Shown: piece after piece, positions 16,142 through 24,926 of the stretch | Layout: every line of letters starts with the position of its first letter | How positions within the stretch are numbered: the stretch's first letter is position 1 | NCBI GenBank assembly: GCA_963737075.1 | Contig: CAVTRI010000002.1 | Location: 434,001-498,000, forward strand | Reading direction: 5' to 3' | DNA: 64,000 nt | Origin: CAVTRI01 sp963737075 | Lineage (GTDB): Bacteria; Actinomycetota; Acidimicrobiia; Acidimicrobiales; Palsa-688 | The notes under the pieces: model-generated | The model's input: the letters and a program-made list of their open reading frames with translations, nothing else | What the model was told of the DNA's origin: nothing | Database searches by the model: none | Position numbers and translations under genes: made by a program

Positions 16142-17154
16142 CCGCGGTTCCAAAAGCCAGGTCCCAACGGCTGGTCGAACGGTGCAGAGGCGATCAGGTA
16201 GCCGTCCTGGTTGACCGATAGGGGCAGCTGGGGCAGCGAACGAGACGCCGGGCCGAACACCGGCTTGCAGTCGAGGAGGACGTCGAACGTGGACTGGTGA
16301 CAGGGGCAGATCAGCTGATAGGTCGATGTGTTGTAGAGGCTGACCGGGCAGCCGGCGTGGGTGCAGATCTTGGAGAAGGCGACCACGCCGGCCTGCTGCC
16401 AACCCTGGCGGCCCGGGGGCACTTCAAAGTGGGCATCCCCGAGGTTGATCAGCAGGATCGGAGCCAGGCTGTCATCGACGTTGCCCTCGGGGAACGCGGT
16501 CAGGATGCCGTTGACGGAGATATCGCTGGGCCGAATGGGCCGGCCGTCGAGGGTGACCGCCCGGGTACCGGCTTTCCAGGGTGTCTTCTCGAGGTCGGTG
16601 TGGGGCCGGTCGCCGAGCGACGCCAGGGGAAAGATGGCGGCCAGACCGAACACGCCGCCCACGAGCCCGAGGGTCTTGTACAGGAACGGCCGCCGGGCCA
16701 TCGGCAGCAGGCCCCGGTCCAGAGACTCGGTGACCGCTTGGCGGTCGTCTTCGCCGGAGACATGGTGACGGCCGCGGCTGGCGATGACGTCGTTGCCGGG
16801 AGCCAGGTCCCGGGCCCATAGTGCGAGGCCGATGCCGAGGCCCAAGAAGGCCCCGAGGAGCAGGGCGCCCTCGACTTGCGGTTGGCCGCCGGCCACGTAG
16901 ACCCAGGCGAGCCCAATGCCCGCCAGGAGGGCCCAGCTGAAGAAGAACGCGATCCGAAGCTCGGCTCGGCGGGCGCCCTTGGGGTCGTTTTCGTACCGCC
17001 AGTGCGTGTCGTCCTGGCCCATCGGGACGTCGTCGGGCCACTCCTCGTCCGGGTCAATCCCGAAGTGGCGGGGGTTCATGGAGAAGGGCGTCCGCCCCGG
17101 CTGCTGGGCGGGCAGCTCATCGCGGCCGGCGGAGCTCGGGGTCTCGATCGTCAT
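16138..17154 (-). CDS. qcrA: Rieske iron-sulfur subunit of the bc1 complex
   Basis: Transfers electrons from quinol to cytochrome c. At 338 residues it has the long actinobacterial N-terminus with membrane segments near residues 68-86, 95-113 and 157-178. The C-terminal Rieske fold has ligands Cys264 and His266 (CTHAGC) and Cys283 and His286 (CPCHQS), plus the disulfide pair Cys269 and Cys285. ATG 17154 overlaps the qcrC stop, and its own stop overlaps the qcrB start. Confidence 0.96.
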   Translation of the reverse strand: MTIETPSSAGRDELPAQQPGRTPFSMNPRHFGIDPDEEWPDDVPMGQDDTHWRYENDPKGARRAELRIAFFFSWALLAGIGLAWVYVAGGQPQVEGALLLGAFLGLGIGLALWARDLAPGNDVIASRGRHHVSGEDDRQAVTESLDRGLLPMARRPFLYKTLGLVGGVFGLAAIFPLASLGDRPHTDLEKTPWKAGTRAVTLDGRPIRPSDISVNGILTAFPEGNVDDSLAPILLINLGDAHFEVPPGRQGWQQAGVVAFSKICTHAGCPVSLYNTSTYQLICPCHQSTFDVLLDCKPVFGPASRSLPQLPLSVNQDGYLIASAPFDQPLGPGFWNRG

Positions 17155-18029
17155 CCGCGTGTTCCAATCAGGCGAACGAAGATGAGGATGATGATCAGCC
17201 CGAGCAAGATGCCGACGAATCCCTCGGCGACGGGGCCCCAGCGGGAGATCGACAGCCCGCCGTGCTGGCTGTTGTGGTTGAGGAAGTCCACGTAGTTGGC
17301 AATGGCCGACAGCTGGGCCTCGCTCAGCTGCCCGGGCCCAAACACCGGCATCGGCTTGGGCCCCACCCTGGCCGCCTCGGCCACCTGGGTGGGTGTGGAG
17401 TTACGCATGCCCGGCACCACGTAACCCTTCGACAGCATCCCGCCCGCCTGGTTGGCATGATGGCACTGCGAACAATCGAGGAGGTAGTTGATCTGGCCTT
17501 CGGCCAGGGTGACGCACCCGGGTGGGTGGTTGTCGTTCTGCTCAGACGTGGGGCACTCCGGGAGGATGGTGGGGATGCCCGGGCCGTGCTTGGTGGCCCC
17601 GTTGATCTCCGGCAACGCATTGACGTACGAGACGATCAGGAAGATCTGGTGAGGGTCGAAGTACGGCCGGTGCCGGATGGGCTGGTCGGAGGGGTTGTTG
17701 AGCGGCATGCGGCCCGTGGTGAGGTAGAAGTCGGCAGCCGCCGCGCCGGCATCGATCAGCTCGGGGGCGCCGTTGACCCCCCCGACACCGTTGATGCCAT
17801 GGCAGCTCTGGCAGTGGGCGGTGTACAGCTGCTGGCCGGCCGCGATGTCAGCGGGGTTGGTGCTGGGCTGCGCGGCGCCGTGCACGGTGCCGGTGATGCT
17901 CAGCGTGGAGAAGGCGATCACCCCCAGCCCGACAATGGCGAGCGGGCCGGCGAGGAGCCGCCGCTGGCCGGTAGGCAGGGCCTCGGTCCGCCGGCGGAGC
18001 CGCCCAATGAGTGACAGGAGCCTGGTCAT
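17151..18029 (-). CDS. qcrC: Diheme cytochrome c subunit of the bc1 complex
   Basis: Carries electrons from the Rieske centre directly to the aa3 oxidase, replacing a soluble cytochrome c. ATG 18029 overlaps the ctaE stop and gives 292 residues. An N-terminal hydrophobic segment (RRLLAGPLAIVGLGVIAFSTL) acts as signal or anchor. Two c-type heme sites are seen, CQSCH and CSQCH, each with a downstream methionine candidate (GRMPL, KPMPVFG). A C-terminal membrane anchor (GFVGILLGLIIILIFVRLIG) ends the protein. Confidence 0.95.
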   Translation of the reverse strand: MTRLLSLIGRLRRRTEALPTGQRRLLAGPLAIVGLGVIAFSTLSITGTVHGAAQPSTNPADIAAGQQLYTAHCQSCHGINGVGGVNGAPELIDAGAAAADFYLTTGRMPLNNPSDQPIRHRPYFDPHQIFLIVSYVNALPEINGATKHGPGIPTILPECPTSEQNDNHPPGCVTLAEGQINYLLDCSQCHHANQAGGMLSKGYVVPGMRNSTPTQVAEAARVGPKPMPVFGPGQLSEAQLSAIANYVDFLNHNSQHGGLSISRWGPVAEGFVGILLGLIIILIFVRLIGTRG

Positions 18030-18643
18030 GACATCAGGAAGATGGCGACGAACAGGCCGATCCAGACCACGTCGACGAAGTGCCAGTAGTAGGAGAGGCA
18101 CTCCACGGCCGGCAGCGTGGACCTGCCGAACCGGCGGGTCTTGTAGGCCCGCAGACCGACGAACACCATGGCGAACAAACCGCCCGCCACGTGGAGGGCG
18201 TGGATGCCGGTGAGGACGTAGAAGCAAGAGCCGAACGCATTGGTGTCGACACCGAACGGACGGCTCACCCAGTCCGAGAACTGCATGCCGTCGAAGAGGG
18301 CGCCCAACGCGAACGACAGCAGCAGCCAACCGATGAACCCGACCTTGTCGGCCTTGGTCGTGCGATGGACGGCCATCTGCATGGTGAACGAGGACAGGAC
18401 CAGGATGATCGTGGCGATGAGTACCGAGATGATGTCGAGCTTCTCGGCCGAGGTGCGAAACGGATGGTCCGCCGCCCGCAGCGAGAAGTAGGCGGCGAAG
18501 AGTCCCGAGAAGAACATCAGCTCCGACGCCAGCCAGACGATGACGCCGACGTTCAGCAGCGCAGGCCGGTAATCCGCCGGGTTGACCGGGCGAACGGCAT
18601 GCGGGGGGAGGGCTGCGCGAGCCTCGGTGGAGATCGCAGTCAC
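18026..18643 (-). CDS. ctaE: Cytochrome c oxidase subunit III
   Basis: Subunit III of the aa3 oxidase, 205 residues, the short five-helix form usual in actinobacteria. Recognised by VWLASELMFFSGLFAAYFSLR, the central GIHALHVAGGLFAMVF and the C-terminal YYWHFVDVVWIGLFVAIFL. GTG start at 18643. It heads the operon ctaE-qcrC-qcrA-qcrB with four-base overlaps throughout, coupling oxidase and bc1 synthesis. Confidence 0.96.
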   Translation of the reverse strand: MTAISTEARAALPPHAVRPVNPADYRPALLNVGVIVWLASELMFFSGLFAAYFSLRAADHPFRTSAEKLDIISVLIATIILVLSSFTMQMAVHRTTKADKVGFIGWLLLSFALGALFDGMQFSDWVSRPFGVDTNAFGSCFYVLTGIHALHVAGGLFAMVFVGLRAYKTRRFGRSTLPAVECLSYYWHFVDVVWIGLFVAIFLMS

Positions 18644-18850
18644 TGCCTGCTATTTCTACACAACTGGGCGCCGTGATCCCAACCCGGGGCCCCCTCGCGC
18701 TCCCAGGACGGGTCCTGTCGCCATGGCGGTCCCCTCCCACCGGCCTCCGGCCGGCGGGCCCCTCCCCATGGCGCCACCCGTCCCTCCCTCCCGTTCCCAG
18801 CGCCTAGCCGGCGCTCTCAGCGGCGTCGCGGGTGGCGGTAGCGTCTCTCC
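18644..18850. other. Divergent intergenic region between ctaE and ctaG
   Basis: This 207-bp region must hold promoters for both directions. It is very GC-rich, with an imperfect dyad around CACCGGCCTCCGGCCGGCG near 18740 and two CCATGGCG-like copies on either side of it. No clear -35/-10 pair was recognised. Confidence 0.35.
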
Positions 18851-19771
18851 GTGCTCGCGGCTGTTGACGTCACCTTTGTCAACTTCTTCTCGCGCGCCAC
18901 GTTTCACCCGCTGTGGACCGTCGGTCTGCTCCTCACCGCCGCCTGGTACGTCCTCTCGGTTCGGCGGCTGGAGCGATCCGGGAAGGCCTGGCCGGCGCTT
19001 CGCACTGCGTCCTGGCTGGGCGGGCTCGTCGTGATCGCGGTCGCCACGTTGTCCGGGTTGACCTCCTGGGACACCACCAACTTCACCGTGCCCGCCGTGC
19101 AGCGGATGCTGTTGTCGATGGCCGCACCGCTCCTTCTGGTGACCTCCGCCCCTCTCCATCTGGCGCTGGAGTCCGGTTCGCCACGCACCGTCCGCCTGGT
19201 CCGGGCCGCGACTGGCAGCGTGGTCGCCAAGGTGCTCACCAATCCCGTTGTGGCCTGGATGCTGTACGCAGGCTGCTTCGCAGTCGTGTACTTCACCGGC
19301 CTCTACCGGCTCACCGTGCGCCACGGGTGGGTCGGCGGGCTGGTCGACCTGCTGATGCTGGCCGGGGGCCTGGTGTTCTTCACCCCCGTCATCGGCGAGG
19401 ACCTGCCGCCCCGGCGGATGCCGGCACCGGCTCGCCTGCTGTATTTCACCGTCGGGTTGGTGTTCTTCACCATCATCGGCATGGCCCTGGAGAGCCAGCA
19501 CACGACCCCTGCTCCTGGCCTGTCGCTGGCCGACGTGCACGCCGGCGGCGGGGTGTTGTGGACCGCCGGGGAGTTTGTCGCCATCCTGGGATCGATCGCC
19601 ATGCTCATCCTGTGGTTGCGAGTCGAAGAGCGCAGCGCCCGCGAGCGCGACGCCCTCGACGAAGCGACGGCGGCGGCCCAGGCGGCGGCGTGGCGGGCCG
19701 AACGCCAGGCTGCGCAACAGCGCCAGGCGGCCCAGCATCTTGCGCCCGGCCCGCCCCGGCCAGCCCCGTGA
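18851..19771 (+). CDS. ctaG: CtaG-type cytochrome c oxidase assembly protein
   Basis: Multi-spanning membrane protein of the caa3_CtaG family, linked to copper centre assembly in cytochrome oxidase. 306 residues, GTG start, about seven hydrophobic segments with MAAPLLLVTSAPLHLAL and FFTPVIGEDLPPRRMPAPAR as recognisable loops. The last 50 residues form a charged alanine-rich helix (ERSARERDALDEATAAAQAA), probably cytoplasmic. Its stop overlaps the GTG of the threonine dehydratase gene. Confidence 0.88.
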   Translation: MLAAVDVTFVNFFSRATFHPLWTVGLLLTAAWYVLSVRRLERSGKAWPALRTASWLGGLVVIAVATLSGLTSWDTTNFTVPAVQRMLLSMAAPLLLVTSAPLHLALESGSPRTVRLVRAATGSVVAKVLTNPVVAWMLYAGCFAVVYFTGLYRLTVRHGWVGGLVDLLMLAGGLVFFTPVIGEDLPPRRMPAPARLLYFTVGLVFFTIIGMALESQHTTPAPGLSLADVHAGGGVLWTAGEFVAILGSIAMLILWLRVEERSARERDALDEATAAAQAAAWRAERQAAQQRQAAQHLAPGPPRPAP

Positions 19772-20964
19772 TCACCATCGACGACCTGCAGGCGGCGCGC
19801 CAGAGGGTGGGACAGGTCGTCCGTCGCACGCCGGTCAGCCTGTCCAACTCGTTGTCTGCACTCGCCGGCCGGCCTGTCCTGCTCAAGCCCGAATACCGCC
19901 AGCGAACAGGTTCGTTCAAGATCCGCGGCGCTTACAACCACGTGGCGCAGCTCCCGCCCGGCCAGCCAGTCGTGGCCGCATCTGCCGGCAACCACGCGCA
20001 GGGGGTCGCCCTCGCCGCATCGCTCACCGGGCGGTCGTCGACGATTTTCATGCCGCGCGGCGCCGCGCTGCCAAAGGTCGGAGCGACCCGCTCGTACGGT
20101 GCCGAAGTTCGGCTCGAAGGTGAGACAGTCGATGACTGCATGGTGGCCGCCGTCGAGTTCGCGGCGACGACCGCGGCGGCATACGTCCCGCCGTTCGACG
20201 ACATCCGCGTCATCGCCGGCCAGGGGACGACCGGCTTGGAGATCGCGGACGAAGCGCCCGACGCCGAGGTGGTCGTGGTGCCGGTCGGCGGGGGCGGGCT
20301 GATCTCTGGCGTGGCCGCGGCGCTCGCACACGCCCGCCCGGCCGTGCGCGTGATCGGGGTCGAGGCAGCTGGAGCGGCGAAAGTCCTGGCGGCCCTCGAC
20401 GCCGGGCAGCCGGTGGTGCTGCCCCGGGTGACGACGATGGCCGACGGGATCGCCCCGAAATCGTGCAGCCAGCTCACGCTCAGCCACATCCAGGCCTTCG
20501 TCGACGACGTCGTCACCGTGGACGAGGAGCAGATCAGCCAGGCGCTGCTCCTGCTCGTCGAACGGGCCAAGGCCGTGGTGGAGCCGGCGGCCGCGACTTC
20601 TCTCGCCGCCATCCTCGCCGGGCGGGTGCCCGGGCGCGGTCCTGCGGTCGCCCTGCTGTCGGGCGGCAACGTCGACCCGCTGCTTCTCACCAAGCTCATC
20701 GAGCACGGCCTGGCCGGCGCCGGCCGCTACCTCACCCTCCGCATCGTCAGCGTCGACCGCCCTGGCGTGCTCGCCGCCCTCACCGCGGAGCTCGCTCGCC
20801 TGGGCCTCAACGTCCTCGATGTGGAGCACCACCGAAGCAGCCGGACCCTCGCCGTCGAAGAAGTCGAGATCCTGGTCACCGTCGAGACGCGCGACGAGGA
20901 GCAGCACAAGGATGTCATCGACGCCCTGACCGCGGCCGGCTACCGCGTCGAACCCGCGGGCTGA
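19768..20964 (+). CDS. Threonine dehydratase with C-terminal ACT domain
   Basis: PLP enzyme that deaminates threonine to 2-oxobutanoate, the first step to isoleucine or a catabolic route. The 398-residue protein starts at GTG overlapping the ctaG stop. The PLP lysine is Lys51 in SFKIRGAYNH; SAGNHAQG and GGGGLISG bind the cofactor. From about residue 325 an ACT regulatory domain follows (TLRIVSVDRPGVLAALTAEL). The length and single ACT domain resemble the TdcB/short IlvA type, so ilvA or tdcB cannot be decided. The 45-bp repeat array begins 23 bp after its stop. Confidence 0.92.
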   Translation: MITIDDLQAARQRVGQVVRRTPVSLSNSLSALAGRPVLLKPEYRQRTGSFKIRGAYNHVAQLPPGQPVVAASAGNHAQGVALAASLTGRSSTIFMPRGAALPKVGATRSYGAEVRLEGETVDDCMVAAVEFAATTAAAYVPPFDDIRVIAGQGTTGLEIADEAPDAEVVVVPVGGGGLISGVAAALAHARPAVRVIGVEAAGAAKVLAALDAGQPVVLPRVTTMADGIAPKSCSQLTLSHIQAFVDDVVTVDEEQISQALLLLVERAKAVVEPAAATSLAAILAGRVPGRGPAVALLSGGNVDPLLLTKLIEHGLAGAGRYLTLRIVSVDRPGVLAALTAELARLGLNVLDVEHHRSSRTLAVEEVEILVTVETRDEEQHKDVIDALTAAGYRVEPAG

Positions 20965-20987
20965 GGCACCTCACCTCCCAGCTATCA

Positions 20988-21160
20988 GCTCTTGGCGGCT
21001 CCGCCGCCGCGCCGCTCGGGCCCAGCTACCCCGCTCTTGGCGGCTCCGCCGCCGGGCCGCTCGGGCCCAGCTACCCCGCTCTTGGCGGCTCCGCCGCCGG
21101 GCCGCTCGGGCCCAGCTTCCCCGCTCTTGGCGGCTCCGCCGCCGGGCCGCTCGGGCCCAG
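20988..21160. repeat. Tandem array of four 45-bp GC-rich units, partly coding
   Basis: Units start at 20988, 21033, 21078 and 21123, the last cut at 38 bp, with the core CTCTTGGCGGCTCCGCCGCC. They are the reverse-complement relatives of the 46-bp array at 2511-2648. The right-hand two units are translated on the minus strand as the LysR C-terminus; a TTCC versus TACC difference between units lets one be read through and makes TAG in the next. The left half lies between two convergent genes, where its hairpins could act as a bidirectional terminator. Confidence 0.9.
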
Positions 21161-22051
21161 GCGCTCGGAGAGCAGCTCCGAGAACGCCTGCGCCGGTCGG
21201 GGCAGCACCCGGTCCCGGCGGGAAGCGAGGCCCACCGTCCGAGTCAGTGACGCTGCCTCAAAGCGCACTGCGCACAGTCCCCGCCCGGCCGCCGGGCCGG
21301 TCGGACTGCCCGGGCTGATGGCACTCGCAGGAACCACCGCTGCCCCGAGACCAGCCGCCGTCAGGGCGAGCACCCCATCCATTTCGCCGCCGTCGATCGC
21401 CAACGTGGGTTGAAACCCGGCCTGGCGGCAGGCGGCAAGCGTCGAGATCCGCAAGTCGTACCCGTCGCGGAACATCACCAGCGGCACGTCTCGAAGCTCG
21501 CCGAGCGCCACCCGGTCCCGCGCCGCCAGCGCGTGCCCGGGGCTCACCGCCAGGACAAGCTCCTCCTGATAGAGAGCGGTGGCCCGCACCCAGGAATGGG
21601 CGATCGGCAGAATGACGAGCGCCAGATCCAGCCGGGCCTGCTCCAACCGGTCAACGAGGTCCGGCGAGCCCGCCTCGTGCAGGGCAAGCTCAATCCCGGG
21701 GTAGCGTCCGTGAAACTCTCCGAGCACCGCCGGCAGAGCCGTCGTCGTCAGGCTCGGCGTCGCGCCCAGAGCCAGCCGCCCCCGGCTCAGCCCGAGGACG
21801 TCGTGCACCGCGGCCCGGCCCGCTTCACAGTCCGCCAGCACCTGCCGTGCCCACGGCAGGAACGTCTCTCCCGCCGCGGTGAGGTCTACCGCACCCCGAG
21901 AGCGGTGCAAGAGCGAGGCCCCCAGCTCGCGCTCCAACGCCCGGATCGCGCTGCTCACCGAGGGCTGGGCGACGTGCAGCTGACGGGCGGCCCGGGTGAA
22001 ATGACGCTCGTCGCTGACGGCCACGAAGTACCGCAGCTGGTGTAACTGCAC
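21071..22051 (-). CDS. LysR-type regulator with a repeat-derived C-terminal tail
   Basis: LTTR with the winged HTH at residues 2-60 (QLHQLRYFVAVSDERHFTRAA, HVAQPSVSSAIRALERELGA) and a substrate-binding domain after it. GTG 22051 is preferred over GTG 22078 because LTTRs start at this point and an operator-like dyad lies at 22058-22072. The last 30 or so residues are two copies of a 15-residue unit LGPSGPAAEPPRAGK encoded by the repeat array; the family normally ends before this. Divergent from sdhC, so it probably controls sdhCAB and itself. Confidence 0.9.
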   Translation of the reverse strand: MQLHQLRYFVAVSDERHFTRAARQLHVAQPSVSSAIRALERELGASLLHRSRGAVDLTAAGETFLPWARQVLADCEAGRAAVHDVLGLSRGRLALGATPSLTTTALPAVLGEFHGRYPGIELALHEAGSPDLVDRLEQARLDLALVILPIAHSWVRATALYQEELVLAVSPGHALAARDRVALGELRDVPLVMFRDGYDLRISTLAACRQAGFQPTLAIDGGEMDGVLALTAAGLGAAVVPASAISPGSPTGPAAGRGLCAVRFEAASLTRTVGLASRRDRVLPRPAQAFSELLSERLGPSGPAAEPPRAGKLGPSGPAAEPPRAG

Positions 22052-22057
22052 AGCGTC

Positions 22058-22072
22058 ATAGGCTATCCCTAT
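22058..22072. promoter_or_regulatory. Candidate LysR operator
   Basis: ATAGG-N5-CCTAT is a perfect 5-bp dyad spanning 15 bp and contains the T-N11-A pattern of LysR sites. It is 6 bp upstream of the proposed LysR start and centred about 65 bp before the predicted sdhC transcript start, the standard position of an LTTR recognition site. Inference from position and symmetry. Confidence 0.55.
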
Positions 22073-22094
22073 CGCCACGAGAGTGAACCGGTTC

Positions 22095-22123
22095 TTTACC
22101 TGTCAGACAGCTCGGGTTAGGGT
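22095..22123 (+). promoter_or_regulatory. Candidate promoter of sdhCAB
   Basis: TTTACC (22095-22100) and TAGGGT (22118-22123) are 17 bases apart, predicting a start near 22130 and a leader of about 37 nt containing GAGGAG before the sdhC ATG. Visual match only. Confidence 0.4.
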
Positions 22124-22166
22124 CCCCGTCAGACCGCGGTTTACCACCTGACGAGGAGAGAACTGC

Positions 22167-23006
22167 ATGGCAGCACCGGTCGTCGACGTCCCGGCCCCGC
22201 AGCGCGGGACGGGAGGGCGCGCCGCCATCTCGGCCCACACGCTGCGCAGAGACCGATGGTGGGTCAACCCGGCGATCTCCGGCTTCTTCCTTCTGCTCTT
22301 CTCGGGCTACGCCACGTGGGCCGCGTTCCAAAATGCCAACTACTACACCACGCCGTACATCTCTCCCTTCTATTCGCCGTGCGTCGCCAGCCTCTGCAAC
22401 CACGCCCGGGCCGGAGCCAATCACAACGTGCACGTGCCCAACGTCGGCATCGTCGGCACCTGGTGGCCGATCGCCCCGGCCATCATCATCCTGCTCGTGC
22501 CGCTCGGGTTCCGGCTCACCTGCTACTACTACCGAAAGGCGTACTACCGCTCGATCTGGTTTTCACCTGCCGCGTGCGCGGTGGCCGAACCTCGGGCGCG
22601 CTACACCGGCGAGACCCGTTTCCCGCTGATCCTGCAAAACATCCACCGGTACTTCTTCTGGCTTGCTCTCATCCTCAACGTCATCCTCACTTACGACGCC
22701 GTCATGTCCTTCCGGAACCATGCCGGCCACTGGGGCCACATGGGGTTCGGGACGGTCATGCTCGTCGTGAACGCGGTGCTGCTGTGGACGTACTCGCTGT
22801 CGTGCCACTCCTGCCGCCACATCGTCGGCGGCCGACTCAAGCACTTCTCTCGCCACCCGATCCGCTTCAAGTTCTGGGGCCTGGTCTCAAAGCTCAACGC
22901 CCGACACATGCAGTTCGCCTGGGCCAGCCTGGCGTTCGTCTGCCTCGCCGACCTCTACGTCCGGCTGGTCGCCAGTGGCACCGTCACCGATCCCCGCTTC
23001 TTCTGA
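22167..23006 (+). CDS. sdhC: Succinate dehydrogenase membrane anchor (Sdh1 type)
   Basis: A 279-residue membrane subunit matching in size and gene order the anchor of the mycobacterial Sdh1 complex (Rv0249c-type), rather than the small SdhC/SdhD pair. About five hydrophobic segments are seen, including NPAISGFFLLLFSGYATWAA, WPIAPAIIILLVPLG and FFWLALILNVILTYDAVM. Several His residues (NIHRYFF, HMQFAW) could serve heme or quinone sites. ATG start with GAGGAG 9 bases upstream. First gene of sdhCAB. Confidence 0.85.
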   Translation: MAAPVVDVPAPQRGTGGRAAISAHTLRRDRWWVNPAISGFFLLLFSGYATWAAFQNANYYTTPYISPFYSPCVASLCNHARAGANHNVHVPNVGIVGTWWPIAPAIIILLVPLGFRLTCYYYRKAYYRSIWFSPAACAVAEPRARYTGETRFPLILQNIHRYFFWLALILNVILTYDAVMSFRNHAGHWGHMGFGTVMLVVNAVLLWTYSLSCHSCRHIVGGRLKHFSRHPIRFKFWGLVSKLNARHMQFAWASLAFVCLADLYVRLVASGTVTDPRFF

Positions 23007-23024
23007 CCATGGGGAGCCGTCATC

Positions 23025-24857
23025 ATGCCTGAACACGAAACCCATCAGTACGACGTCCTTGTGATCGGGGCCGGCGGGGCCGGCCTGCGGGCAGCCATCG
23101 AGGCCCATCAGGCCGGCGCCAGGACCGGCGTCATCTGCAAAAGCCTGCTCGGCAAGGCTCACACCGTGATGGCCGAAGGCGGCGCCGCCGCGGCCATGGG
23201 CAACGTATGGAGCCAGGACAACTGGATGGTCCACTTCCGCGACACGATGCGGGGCGGCAAGCTGCTCAACCACTACCGGATGGCCGAGCTGCACGCCAAG
23301 GAGGCGCCGGACCGCATTTACGAGCTCGAGCAGTGGGGAGCGCTGTTCGACCGGACGCCCGACGGGTTGATCTCCCAGCGGGACTTCGGCGGCCACCGTT
23401 ACGCCCGCTTGGCGCACATTGGTGACCGCACTGGTTTGGAGATCATCCGCACGCTGCAACAACGTCTGGTGAGCCTGGGCGTGGACGTGTACATGGAGCA
23501 CACCGTCACCAGCCTGTTGACGGAGCGAGGCTCGCCGAGCGACCCAGGTAGCAGTCGGCCCGCCATTGCCGGGGCGTTTGGGTACGACCGCGAGAAGGGG
23601 CGGTTCCTCATCTGGGATGCCCCCGCGGTGGTGCTGGCCACGGGCGGCATCGGCAAGAGCTGGAAGGTGACCTCCAACTCGTGGGAGTACACCGGAGATG
23701 GCCACGCGCTGGCCCTGCGGGCGGGGGCGACCCTGGTGAACATGGAGTTCGTCCAGTTCCACCCGACGGGCATGGTATGGCCGCCATCGGTGAGGGGCAT
23801 CCTGGTTACCGAAAGCGTGCGCGGCGACGGCGGCGTCCTCCGCAACGCCGACGGCCAGCGGTTCATGTTTAACTACATCCCGGACTTCTTCAAGGCGGAG
23901 ACTGCGGATAACGAAGAGGAAGCCGACCGGTGGTACGACGACAAGGTCAACAACCGGCGACCCCCGGAACTGCTCCCGCGCGACGAAGTGGCGCGGGCCA
24001 TCAACAATGAAATTAAAGAAGGTCGGGGATCACCACACGGCGGCGTGTTCCTCGATATCGCCAGCCGTCGGTCGGCCTCGTACATCCAGAAGCGCCTGCC
24101 GTCCATGTACCACCAGTTCAAGGAACTGGCTGAAGTCGATATCACGGTAGAACCTATGGAGGTCGGCCCCACCTGTCACTACGTCATGGGCGGCGTCGAA
24201 GTCGATCCCGATACGGCGATGTCAATCGTCCCCGGGCTGTTCGCCGCTGGCGAGGTGGCCGGCGGCATGCACGGCGCCAACCGCCTTGGGGGAAACTCCC
24301 TCAGCGACCTGCTGGTGTTTGGCAAGCGAGCAGGAGAGTTTGCCTCGAAATACGCAGCTGACACGTCCCGGGCCCGCCCGGTGATCGGAGAGGGGCAGGT
24401 ACAGGATGCTGAGCAAAAGGCGCTCGCCCCTTTCAACAACGAATCCGGAGAAAATCCCTACACGGTTCAGCATGACCTCCAGGACGTCATGCAGAGCCTG
24501 GTGGGCATCATCCGGACCGAATCCGAAATGACCGCCGCATTGAAAGAGATCGACACTTTGCGCCGGCGAGTAGACCAGGTGGCGATCGACGGCCACCGAC
24601 AGTACAACCCGGCCTGGCACCTGGCCATCGACCTGCACAACATGGTGCTGGTCTCGGAATCGGTCGCCCGGGCCGCACTCGAGCGCAAGGAGAGCCGCGG
24701 CGGGCACACCCGCGACGACTTCCCGATGACCGACTACGACTACTGGGGCAAGCGCAACCTCATCGTCTCGTGGGATGGCGAAGACATGGGCGTGCGCGAA
24801 CAAGCGCTACCGGTGCCGCCGCCCGAACTGGCCGAACTGCTCGAGGAGGAGCATTGA
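23025..24857 (+). CDS. sdhA: Succinate dehydrogenase flavoprotein subunit
   Basis: Oxidises succinate to fumarate on the cytoplasmic face. 610 residues. The FAD dinucleotide site is VLVIGAGGAGLRAAIEA, His46 in LLGKAHTVMAEGG is the expected covalent FAD attachment, QFHPTG and VRGDGGVLRN form the active-site region, and HGANRLGGNSLSDLLVFGKRA closes the FAD fold. Belongs to the Sdh1-type operon sdhC-sdhA-sdhB; 18 bp after sdhC. Confidence 0.95.
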   Translation: MPEHETHQYDVLVIGAGGAGLRAAIEAHQAGARTGVICKSLLGKAHTVMAEGGAAAAMGNVWSQDNWMVHFRDTMRGGKLLNHYRMAELHAKEAPDRIYELEQWGALFDRTPDGLISQRDFGGHRYARLAHIGDRTGLEIIRTLQQRLVSLGVDVYMEHTVTSLLTERGSPSDPGSSRPAIAGAFGYDREKGRFLIWDAPAVVLATGGIGKSWKVTSNSWEYTGDGHALALRAGATLVNMEFVQFHPTGMVWPPSVRGILVTESVRGDGGVLRNADGQRFMFNYIPDFFKAETADNEEEADRWYDDKVNNRRPPELLPRDEVARAINNEIKEGRGSPHGGVFLDIASRRSASYIQKRLPSMYHQFKELAEVDITVEPMEVGPTCHYVMGGVEVDPDTAMSIVPGLFAAGEVAGGMHGANRLGGNSLSDLLVFGKRAGEFASKYAADTSRARPVIGEGQVQDAEQKALAPFNNESGENPYTVQHDLQDVMQSLVGIIRTESEMTAALKEIDTLRRRVDQVAIDGHRQYNPAWHLAIDLHNMVLVSESVARAALERKESRGGHTRDDFPMTDYDYWGKRNLIVSWDGEDMGVREQALPVPPPELAELLEEEH

Positions 24858-24926
24858 GCGAACTTGTGAGCGAAACGACCGGCACAGACCGGTGCCACGT
24901 CCCCCGGACGGTGCACCGGTGAGCGC

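Noticed and set aside
20988..21160. CRISPR-like array
   Set aside because: Units are directly adjacent without variable spacers, are 45-46 bp long and partly coding, and no cas genes are present.
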